A DNA stretch of 64,000 nucleotides from Ooceraea biroi (Eukaryota > Arthropoda > Insecta > Hymenoptera > Formicidae), in assembly GCF_003672135.1 (NCBI RefSeq), contig NC_039508.1, forward strand, positions 9,063,945 to 9,127,944, written 5' to 3'. Positions 57,503-64,000 of this stretch are shown piece by piece. The notes beneath the pieces are model-generated. The model worked only from the letters and a program-made list of their open reading frames with translations. It did no database searches and was not told the origin of the DNA. Within the stretch, counting starts at the first letter, position 1; each line of letters starts with the position of its first letter. Position numbers and translations under genes: made by a program.

Positions 57503-57781
57503 ATGTTTGCCACGCTGACGAGTCCTTCCGATATACTTGATTTAACCGCTGAGCAGTTACAATTTGTGCCAAAGGTAGTTCTACTACAAGTGTGTGGGAA
57601 CTATATCGAACACGTGTGGAACAAGCTCCCGGAACATATAAAGGCGGATTCAGAGGTGCAGACTTTCCGCCGTCATTACGAACATTACAATCAACCGTGG
57701 CAACAAACGCACATCGACGGTCCGGCACCGTTGATCAGGGATTGTCGTGAATGTCAGCGCTCGCGACGAACGAATCAGTGA
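57503..57781 (+). CDS. Small Polinton protein of unknown function
   Basis: Intact 92-residue frame starting MFATLTSPSDILDLTAEQ. A helical first half (LQFVPKVVLLQVCGNYIEHVW) is followed by a basic tail with two cysteines (RDCRECQRSRRTNQ). No domain recognised. It overlaps the next gene's start by 31 bases, so the two are probably translated from linked transcripts. It may be a short accessory or virion protein. Confidence 0.5.
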   Translation: MFATLTSPSDILDLTAEQLQFVPKVVLLQVCGNYIEHVWNKLPEHIKADSEVQTFRRHYEHYNQPWQQTHIDGPAPLIRDCRECQRSRRTNQ

Positions 57782-57999
57782 GAGGTGGAAGTCTGCTAAA
57801 TCGCGCGATAAACACGCTTCCTTTCGAGCTGCACATTCCCGGCTATCAGTTTTGCGGGCCCGGTACGCGACTCACGAAACGGTTAGCCAGAGGTGATCCG
57901 GGTATAAATCTGTTGGATGCAGCGTGCCGCGAGCACGACATAGCGTATTCGCGGAGTAAGGATCTCACTGAGAGATACGCGGCGGACAGGGTACTCGCC

Positions 58000-58809
58000 T
58001 AGAGACACTAGAAGTAAGAGTCTGGACAATCTTGTCAAAGTTTTCATTGGCCGTAGATTGCTTTGAAGCAAAATGGCGGAACCAATCAATGCTATCACAT
58101 CACTTCATACACCATGAGCGCGTGGCAAGGTTTGGATTTGAGAAATAAATAACATACTACTAACAACATAAAATAATATGTTTATTTAACAATAGAATGC
58201 CTTGCCATTGTTAAGCTATTAAATACAGGTGTTTTTAAACGCCCTTTTGCGCATTCTATTTTAATCCTAAATCTAAAACGTTTTATTATTACATCTGAAA
58301 TATTATGACAGGATTTAAGTACATTACAGTGAAGATGTGCCATTTTATCAATGAAAAATGTAATCAAGTCATAGTTAACATTTTTTAAATATGAAATGTA
58401 TCGTCGAAAGATGACTTCCATCTGGTAAAAGTAATTAAATGTTGCATTGTTGACAAAAAATAATGTATTTGTCCTATAACACTTAAGCTGTACTAATTTG
58501 GAAAATTTTATAGTAGGATCATACGTTTTTGATCCTGCAGATTCTAAACAATTAATGCAAATAACATTCGTCTTAGAAATTCTGGACAAAATATAATCGC
58601 TGACATTATATAACGAGTTCATTTAACATTAACATTACATTTAATTCATGGTATAATAGTTACTTACACGTGGTATAATATCAATTTCATCAATCTCTGT
58701 GACTGCCAGTGAATAACTGAACGCATCCTACTCTCCACAGTCGGTAACTGTCGACGCCATTTTGCTTCAAAACCAAAGATTGTCCAGACTCTTACTTCTA
58801 GTGTCTCTA
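58000..58809 (-). mobile_element. P-superfamily element with transposase C-terminal fragment
   Basis: Ends TAGAGACACTAGAAGTAAGA and its complement, flanked by TACTCGCC (57992-57999) and TACTCTCC (58810-58817). This is an 8-bp duplication with one mismatch, as P elements make. Inside, the minus strand at 58182-58622 encodes a frame resembling the last part of P/THAP9 transposases: SDYILSRISKTNVICINCL, later SCHNISDVIIKRFRFRIKIE. The catalytic and THAP parts are missing. Confidence 0.82.
58182..58622 (-). pseudogene. P/THAP9-type transposase C-terminal fragment
   Basis: A 146-residue frame starting at 58622. It keeps a Cys pair in ICINCLES, the KLVQLKCY segment, and the closing CHNIS...RFRFRIK helix typical of the end of THAP9-like transposases. 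No catalytic acids are present. The identification is by motif pattern, without a database search. Confidence 0.6.
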
Positions 58810-59202
58810 TACTCTCCAAGAGAGCGCGAGAACGTGTTTTCGCGAGAGATTCGACTTTGGGAGAGAGAGCCGCCTCCACGGCTGTCTGGGCAGCTATGAA
58901 GGCCAAGACGAAGCTCGGTATGGGTCTGAGGACGACAAAGAAGAAGACGACGAAGAAAAGAATGACGAAACAACGGATACTTCCGATAGCGAAACGCGGC
59001 GGTGTATTGCCGATTCTACCGATGTTGGGTGCGCTCGGATCGTTGGCCGCCGGGGCAGCGGGGATCACGAAAGCGGTGAACGACAGCAAAGCCGTGCAGC
59101 GTCACCATCGCGCGATGGAAGGTCGCGGACTGTATCTCGCCCCGTACAAACGAGGACAGGGCGCAGTAACGAAGAAAAAGAAACGTCAAAAAGGCGATAA
59201 AG

Positions 59203-59583
59203 ATGCCTACGGGTGTAACCAGCAATTTACAATTGGATCAACTGGCAAGGCGCATGCGCGTGCCTTTCTTTCGCGGCGTTTTCATGCGTAATGGGTTACC
59301 GATGGGCGGTGTACGTCGAAACGAGAGCGGTATCGTGAATTTGGATGATGCGGATGGCCCCGGTACTCATTGGGTAGCGTATGCAACGAGAGGCGACCGC
59401 GTCTTATATTTCGACAGTTTCGGTAATCTTCAACCGCCCAAGGAACTGGTGCGCTATTTCGGAGATGCGGTGAAGATTCAATACAATCGTACATCATATC
59501 AAACGTATGACCAGAGTATCTGCGGACAGATGTGTTTAAGGTTTCTCCAAACGGTCGATGATCAATATGAATTTAAAGCCTAA
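59203..59583 (+). CDS. Polinton adenain-like cysteine protease
   Basis: Capsid maturation protease of the adenovirus/Ulp1 type. Intact 126-residue frame starting MPTGVTSNLQLDQLARRM. The catalytic triad is visible: His in GTHWVAY, Asp in YFDSFG and Cys in ICGQMCLRFL, with the conserved Gln two residues before that Cys block in the usual spacing. The length is typical for Polinton proteases. It overlaps the end of the phospholipase-like gene and is followed 48 bases later by the minor capsid gene. Confidence 0.9.
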   Translation: MPTGVTSNLQLDQLARRMRVPFFRGVFMRNGLPMGGVRRNESGIVNLDDADGPGTHWVAYATRGDRVLYFDSFGNLQPPKELVRYFGDAVKIQYNRTSYQTYDQSICGQMCLRFLQTVDDQYEFKA

Positions 59584-59631
59584 CGAGGTGCTTTGAATAT
59601 TCAGTATTCGCTGGATGGTTTCTTCTTCATC

Positions 59632-60405
59632 ATGTCGCTGACACTTACACTGACCGGGAGGAGCAGCATCCTCGCGGCAAACTACTTTCCAGCCATAGAT
59701 TTGAGTGATGGTGATTACGAACTCGGTCTGGTTGTATTCGAAACGTATCACACGATACCAAATGTGAACGCTTCGAACAATAAATTCTACTTTGGCGAAG
59801 ACGACACGGAGATTACGATTCCCGATGGATCATATGAATTGAACACCATAAACCAATATCTAAAACGCACGCTCATACACTTACAGCGTGTGAAACGTCC
59901 CATCGACGGTGCACGGCGCAGCGTCACGCATCTAACGAAACGAGAGGACGACAACGATGAGGATTATCCGATAGTACTGCGCGCTACTCACAGCACGATA
60001 AAGAGTGAAATCAAGTGCGCATACAAAGTGAATTTCAGTAAACCTAACAACATAGGATCGCTGCTAGGATTCTCTGCGAATCGTATCTTACAACCGGGAA
60101 AATGGCACGAATCGGATGTGTCGATAAAAATAATGAATGTAAACATTATTCGTGTGGAATGCAGCGTGACTGCCGGTGCATACTGCAATGGCAGACGCGT
60201 GCACACGATACATGAATTCTCGCCGAGGGTGGAACTGGGATATAAAATATCAGAAACGCCTGCGCAGATCATTTACCTTCCGATCGTCGTCAGGAGCGTT
60301 ACGGAGCTAACGATACGCGTTGTAGATCAAGAGGGACGACTACTCGATTTTCGCGGCGAGAAAATTACCATTAGATTACACGTGCGGCGACGGCGGCAAG
60401 AGTAA
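59632..60405 (+). CDS. Polinton minor capsid (penton-like) protein
   Basis: Single jelly-roll protein proposed to form the capsid vertices. Intact 257-residue frame from ATG 59632 (MSLTLTLTGRSSILAANYFP). Typical family features are the early DGDYELGLVVFETYHTIPN strand, the NKFYFG and ITIPDGSYELNTINQYL block, and a mid-protein SLLGFSANRIL. The C-terminal beta segment is LTIRVVDQEGRLLDFRGEKI. An earlier in-frame codon at 59593 is not ATG, so the ATG at 59632 is preferred. It sits next to the protease and upstream of the major capsid gene. Confidence 0.85.
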   Translation: MSLTLTLTGRSSILAANYFPAIDLSDGDYELGLVVFETYHTIPNVNASNNKFYFGEDDTEITIPDGSYELNTINQYLKRTLIHLQRVKRPIDGARRSVTHLTKREDDNDEDYPIVLRATHSTIKSEIKCAYKVNFSKPNNIGSLLGFSANRILQPGKWHESDVSIKIMNVNIIRVECSVTAGAYCNGRRVHTIHEFSPRVELGYKISETPAQIIYLPIVVRSVTELTIRVVDQEGRLLDFRGEKITIRLHVRRRRQE

Positions 60406-60572
60406 CAGAACGTTGGAGCGTTGGTGATGCTCGTATTAAACGACAATTTTGCGAGAGGTAATATTTTTCCGAGGAAGTCAACTGCTTACGGTATCGAGTG
60501 ATAATACAACTCAACAGCCTGATAAAAGAAGGAAGCTCACCGCATCGAACGTTGCATTTTTGAGATCTTTGT

Positions 60573-61195
60573 GTTGAAGTAAAGCTATTAAAGCGAAGGA
60601 TGCTGTGTGGTTAAACCGCCTATTCCAGGAAATTGCACCATTGGAAACTGTGCCTCTACTTCTGGTGGATAACGCCAGTGCCATAAAGCTCGCTAAAAAT
60701 CCAAGCTTCCATAAGCGATCCAAACATATCGATGTGCGCACACATTTTGTGCGTGAACAGATTCAAAACGGAGAATTGAGAATTGAACACATTTCAAGCG
60801 AACAAGTCGCGGATATTTTAACGAAACCAATTCCACGCGTGCAGTTTCAGCGGTTGCGTGATAAGTTGGGCATGATTGAATTTTAGTTATGGATTGTTAT
60901 GTATATTATTTTAAAATTTATAGTTTAAGGGCGAGTGTTGAAGTAAAGCTATTAAATTTTAGGTTATCATTTGAGTTATTATTGTTAAGTTGGTAGTATT
61001 ATAGTAATTTTATTTTTCGTAAGGTAGCGACACTACAGCCCTTAGTTTTATTGCGCTGTTTCTTTTGTCTTGCTTGCGCGCTCTTTTCTTGTCAAGTCGA
61101 GTCAAGTCTCGTGCAATACTTTGTGTTAATTAAAGTATAAATACACTTCATATTGATATTCATAAGTGTGGTCCACTGTATCCTGAATCATCAAC
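60573..61195 (+). mobile_element. Internally deleted copia element, 5-bp duplication CTTTG
   Basis: It begins TGTTGAAGTAAAGCTATTAA at 60573 (only about 22 bases of the left LTR remain). It jumps directly into the RNase H end of copia pol, then has a full right LTR (about 60939-61195) ending CATCAACA. Flanks are CTTTG (60568-60572 and 61196-61200). It is a different copia family from the one at 36-42 kb. Confidence 0.85.
60595..60886 (+). pseudogene. Copia RNase H C-terminal fragment
   Basis: The frame reads WLNRLFQEIAPLETVPLLLV, then DNASAIKLAKNP, KRSKHIDVRTHFVRE and ADILTKPIPR, ending at TAG 60884. This is the end of a copia polyprotein. The rest of gag-pol is deleted, and no start codon is expected. 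Confidence 0.9.
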
Positions 61196-61226
61196 ACTTT
61201 GGGTTTCGCAGTACGAAATATCTAAA

Positions 61227-62431
61227 ATGACAGAGATTCTCAACATCGGGGACAAACCGATCTTTGATCACATCGTCAAAATCGAGACTCACACGTACAA
61301 TCCGTATGCCAACGCAACGTTTGGATACAGCGATGAGATACGAATACCTATACAACATCAAGATTTGTATACATTACCATGCGAGAGTTTTCTCTACGTC
61401 GAGGGTAAATTAACGATAAGAAACCCGCAGCGAATAAGCATGTGGTATTGGAGAACAATTGTGTAGCGTTCATGTTCGATGAGATTCGCTACGAACTCAA
61501 CGGTGTGGACATTGATCGCAGCAGAAACGCCGGAATAACCTCCACTCTGAAAAACTATGTATCTCTGACGGCATCAAGGAATGGGATGTTGAAGAATGCT
61601 GGATGGGATATCGTGAATTTTTCAAACGGTGAAGAGGGCCACTTCAACTTTTGCGTACCGCTTAGCATGCTGCTGGGATGTTGTGAAGACTACAGGCGTG
61701 TGGTGATTAATGCACGTCATGAATTGATTCTCATACGCTCGCGCAACGACAACAACTGTCTAAGAGGAGATGCCGAGATTCAGCCTGAGATTGAATTACT
61801 CAGAGTACAGTGGCGTATGCCCCACGTCGCATTGAACGAGATCAACAAGCTGGCTATGCTACGAACTCTGGAGAGTGGAAGATTTCTGAGCATGAGTTTC
61901 CGCTCGTGGGATCTGCAAGAATTTCCTCTGCTGCAGAGCACGACTAAGCATTCGTGGACCGTCAAGGCAACAACGCAACTCGAGAAGCCGCGATACGTCA
62001 TCTTTGCGTTGCAGACTGGTCGAAAGAATAACATAACGAGATCGATAACTCGATTCGACGATTGCAAATTAACTAACGTGAAACTTTATCTAAACTCGGA
62101 ATTCTATCCATACGACGATTTGAACCTCGATTTCGGCAAGAAGAGATACGCCATCTTGTATGATATGTACGCGCGGTTTTACAAATCGTATTATGGAGGC
62201 AATCATGATGAGGTGCTTCTTCCCATCGACAAATTTGGATTTTGCGGCCCCTTCGTCGTCATCGATTGTTCGCGACAAAGCGAATCTGTGAAGACTGCCA
62301 CCGTCGACGTGCGATTAGAGTTCGACTGCATGGAAGACATACCGGCGAATACTACAGCCTACTGTCTCATCATACACGATCGCGTAGTCGAATACAGCCC
62401 GTTGACCAACGTTGTGCGCAGAATCACCTAA
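61227..62431 (+). pseudogene. Polinton major capsid protein (double jelly roll), frameshifted
   Basis: Main capsid subunit. It starts at 61227 (MTEILNIGDKPIFDHIVKIE). The first jelly roll shows ANATFGYSDEIRIPI and SFLYVEGKL. Reading shifts frame between about 61425 and 61445, then continues with FMFDEIRYELNGVDIDRSRN, FCVPLSMLLGCCEDYRRVVI and HELILIRSRND. Later come RVQWRMPHV and FLSMSFRSWDL. The second jelly roll contains PRYVIFALQTGR and LNSEFYPYDDLNLDFGKKR. The end is YCLIIHDRVVEYSPL at 62431. These motifs match Polinton capsid proteins. One indel aside, the frame is open. Confidence 0.9.
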
Positions 62432-62534
62432 GCGCGCGACAACATCGAGAACCTGATATATAAAACATCCGCGATTCATCGAGAACGATTGTAGTCGTCT
62501 TCTTCTCGACGCATTGATACAACAACGATCAACC

Positions 62535-63110
62535 ATGTCTATACCAACGTTCGTGGATCTGCAAGGCTTCATCGTCGGCGGGAACTTTGTCGTGAAGGAG
62601 GTTGCCGTGCTGAGAAATGGAAATATTCTCTCTCACTACATTTTTGGACCCTGCGGACCATGGCGCGGTCTCACTAGAGTGGAGAGATCACAAGCCTCTT
62701 GGCTGACGACGCATCATCATGGAATACAATGGGAGGATGGAATGATTCCGTACTGCTGGGCCAGGCGTTTGATCACGAAGGCGGTGATGGACGATGACGA
62801 TAACAACGACGACGACGAAGCACCACCCATCGTATACGTCAAGGGACTCGAGAAACGCGAATGGTTGCGGAATCTGCTTCTGAACGATGATATCTACATC
62901 GAGACTATTGACGCTCACTATGAGGATATACCATCTTTGAATAAGCTAGACGTTACACACACTTTACGTTGTAACATACATGTATCGCACTGCGCTTTGC
63001 AAAATGTATTTAAAATGTTCAACTGGTGGTCTCAGCATAAAAAAAATATATTATGTATAAAATACGTTTTCCATTTTTTTTTTACTTCCTTTTCTCCTTC
63101 TTTACAGTAA
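62535..63110 (+). CDS. Polinton protein of unknown function (MSIPTFVDLQGF family)
   Basis: Frame from ATG 62535, starting MSIPTFVDLQGFIVGGNFVV. It has KEVAVLRNG, HYIFGPCGPWRGLTRVERS, WLTTHHHGIQWEDGMIPY and VYVKGLEKREWLRNLL, an acidic run (MDDDDNNDDDE), and a Cys/His-containing end (HTLRCNIHVSHCALQNVF). I recognise the pattern as recurring in arthropod Polintons but know no assigned function. The VDLQGF start and the HHGIQW block loosely recall RNase H-fold exonucleases, which is a guess. The natural end is probably near FNWW; the last 25 or so codons are low-complexity read-through. Confidence 0.5.
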   Translation: MSIPTFVDLQGFIVGGNFVVKEVAVLRNGNILSHYIFGPCGPWRGLTRVERSQASWLTTHHHGIQWEDGMIPYCWARRLITKAVMDDDDNNDDDEAPPIVYVKGLEKREWLRNLLLNDDIYIETIDAHYEDIPSLNKLDVTHTLRCNIHVSHCALQNVFKMFNWWSQHKKNILCIKYVFHFFFTSFSPSLQ

Positions 63111-63327
63111 AGAATCCCCTCCCCTGCGGTAAATAATCGTATACACGTTCGAACCTGTTCGTTTAGTTTAGATAATCCCCTCCTTGTTGCTGTAAAGAAT
63201 CCCCTCCCCTATGGTAAAGAATTGTATATTATATATATACATATATATACGCGTTCAGACATGTTCGCGCACAGTCAGTTTTAAATCAGCCACAGCGTGT
63301 GAAAAACCTCGATTCTAACCAGCAGCA
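63111..63327. other. Short repeat-bearing spacer in the Polinton
   Basis: Contains two similar blocks of GTAAAGAATCCCCTCCCCT (near 63106-63125 and 63194-63213), a TATATA tract near 63221-63250 and ACGTTCGAAC-type motifs like those at 53805-54062. Possibly a promoter for the next gene. Confidence 0.4.
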
Positions 63328-63429
63328 ATGTATACCGGTCAGGAGAGCAGCAGCAGCAGCATGAACTATTACGTTCCATACGTTCCTCCTCAGGATGCGG
63401 AAACTCCACCGAAAAAATGTACCAGATAA
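63328..63429 (+). CDS. Very short frame, MYTGQESSSSS..., possible 5' part of next gene
   Basis: A 33-codon frame with Ser run and Tyr/Pro-rich stretch (MNYYVPYVPPQDAE) ends at TAA 63427. The following gene lacks its own start, so this may be its N-terminus separated by a frameshift or an AT-rich insertion between 63430 and about 63505. Too short to judge alone. Confidence 0.3.
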   Translation: MYTGQESSSSSMNYYVPYVPPQDAETPPKKCTR

Positions 63430-63504
63430 GTTAAAGAATTTTCCCCTTTGTCTTATACTTGGATTTTTACATTTTTAAAGAAAATAGTTTTATTCATGAT
63501 TTTT

Positions 63505-64000
63505 TAAAACATAGCGTTTTACCCACGCGTCGTGCGAATCGTATACTGAGCAGGAGATACGCGCTGACGGCTACGGGGTATAAATACTTGGAAATTGGTA
63601 TCAACGCTGGCCCGTCGAGCTATATCAAGATTGCGATAGGAGATAATCGCGGGAACGAGCTGATTCTGTCACTTGAAACATGAAAAGGACTCTACGGACA
63701 ACGATTGGATATTCAGTACCATCTCTACAATGATGTTCGCGGCCGCTCTATCAGCGTTGGACCGTTGACGGTGCGATTCAGTGAGAGTCCAGTATGTGAT
63801 AATAAACTCATATATCTGGAATCATCCAACATACATTTGGCGATGACCGATTCAACGTTCTTCTCCATGTTGAACCTGGACCGATGTATCGATTTGATGT
63901 TCGACCGCTTGAACCGTATGGTCGATAAAGTCGACACAAAGTTCGCACAATATTCAAACATGGCGTCCATCAACCCTAAAAATGTATCGAACGCCATACG
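63505..64000 (+). pseudogene. Polinton virion-like protein, partial, with internal stop
   Basis: Reading begins near 63505 (SVLPTRRANRILSRRYALTA), then GYKYLEIGINAGPSSYIKIA and GDNRGNELILSLET. An in-frame TGA at 63681-63683 breaks it, probably a Trp codon mutated by one base. The frame stays open on the other side to the window edge (YHLYNDVRGRSISVGPLTVR, later FDRLNRMVDKVDTKFAQY). A beta-rich first part followed by helix suggests a structural protein such as a fibre or spike. That is inference, and the end is outside the window. Confidence 0.5.

Larger units (their letters stand above)
57751..59291 (+). pseudogene. Phospholipase A2-like (VP1-like) Polinton virion protein, interrupted
   Basis: Starts MSALATNESVRGG at 57751. 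Residues around 29-70 hold the parvovirus-type phospholipase A2 pattern: a calcium-loop-like FCGPGTRL, then DPGINLLDAACREHDIAY with the catalytic His-Asp pair. The frame is cut at about 57999 by an 810-bp P-like element and resumes in the same frame at 58818. The second half is a very basic stretch (GLRTTKKKTTKKRMTKQR), then a hydrophobic segment (GGVLPILPMLGALGSLAAG) that could insert in membranes. It overlaps the start of the protease gene. A membrane-breaching role during entry is known for the parvovirus domain; for this element it is inference. Confidence 0.8.
60406..61226. other. Spacer before major capsid gene, filled by copia remnant
   Basis: Apart from about 165 bases after the minor capsid stop and 31 bases before the major capsid start, this spacer is a defective copia insertion (60573-61195). 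No other gene seen. Confidence 0.6.
41993..64000. mobile_element. Maverick/Polinton giant DNA transposon, degraded, both ends missing
   Basis: Contiguous set of Polinton genes: protein-primed DNA polymerase B, retroviral-type integrase, FtsK/HerA-like packaging ATPase, adenain-like protease, penton-type minor capsid and double-jelly-roll major capsid, plus several unknowns. The left edge is cut by a copia LTR, which removes the start of the polymerase. The right edge runs out of the window. Terminal inverted repeats are not visible. It is interrupted at 43185-43428, 44739-51343, 52492-52937, 54933-56413, 58000-58809 and 60573-61195. Frameshifts in the polymerase, integrase, unknown protein and major capsid, and a stop in the last gene, show long inactivity. 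Confidence 0.92.

Noticed and set aside
1..64000. tRNA, rRNA or other structured RNA genes
   Set aside because: I saw no cloverleaf with A and B boxes or rRNA-like block by eye. A covariance-model search (tRNAscan-SE, Infernal) would be decisive and was not possible here.

Overview
This is nuclear DNA of an insect, most probably a hymenopteran and plausibly an ant. It holds compact multi-exon genes with short GT-AG introns, AT-rich spacers, and many TA-dinucleotide tracts. It also holds P-superfamily (THAP), Tc1/mariner-like, copia and Maverick/Polinton elements in the combination seen in ant genomes. The species call is inference. The protein families are read directly from reconstructed exons whose splice phases close without a break.

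Gene-rich part (1 to about 27.8 kb). Seven conserved host genes lie close together: RhoGDI (minus, 1666-2914, 202 aa), the dynein arm assembly factor DNAAF5/HEATR2 (minus, 4975-7988, 852 aa), the PRPP-synthetase-associated protein PRPSAP (minus, 8787-10658, 357 aa), exocyst subunit Exo70/EXOC7 (plus, 12583-15844, about 705 aa), Rac1 (minus, 18003-19482, 192 aa), a FUT10/FUT11-type fucosyltransferase (plus, 20351-22269, 436 aa) and tubulin chaperone TBCD (minus, 22749-27765, 17 exons, 1159 aa). PRPSAP/Exo70 and Rac1/FUT are head-to-head pairs. Exo70/Rac1 and FUT/TBCD converge. RhoGDI and Rac1 are biochemical partners.

Transposon cluster (27.8 to 42.0 kb). A copia LTR retrotransposon (minus strand, gag-pol 41508 to about 36187) has both LTRs partly preserved. 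Its left LTR is split by three separate insertions: a 2.3 kb P-like element with a THAP gene (8-bp duplication TCCGAAAC), a small element with a 3-bp CTG duplication, and a second P-like THAP element (8-bp duplication GGCGGAGC). Its pol is split by a 1.29 kb element with a TA duplication. Next to these sit a 1.6 kb near-perfect palindrome carrying a P-transposase fragment, a decayed THAP element, and several small inverted-repeat elements.

Maverick/Polinton (42.0 kb to the window end). One degraded giant virus-like DNA transposon is cut at its left edge by the copia LTR and runs off the right edge. Its genes are protein-primed DNA polymerase B, integrase with C-terminal chromodomain, a coiled-coil protein, an unknown protein, packaging ATPase, a small unknown protein, a phospholipase-A2-like (VP1-like) protein, adenain-like protease, penton-type minor capsid, double-jelly-roll major capsid and further unknowns. 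Six later insertions interrupt it. Several left exact duplications, so the old reading frame can be traced across the gap. Frameshifts and stop codons show that it is not functional as it stands. One insertion is itself a three-level nest of a single repeat family with TGTTACGTCC ends.
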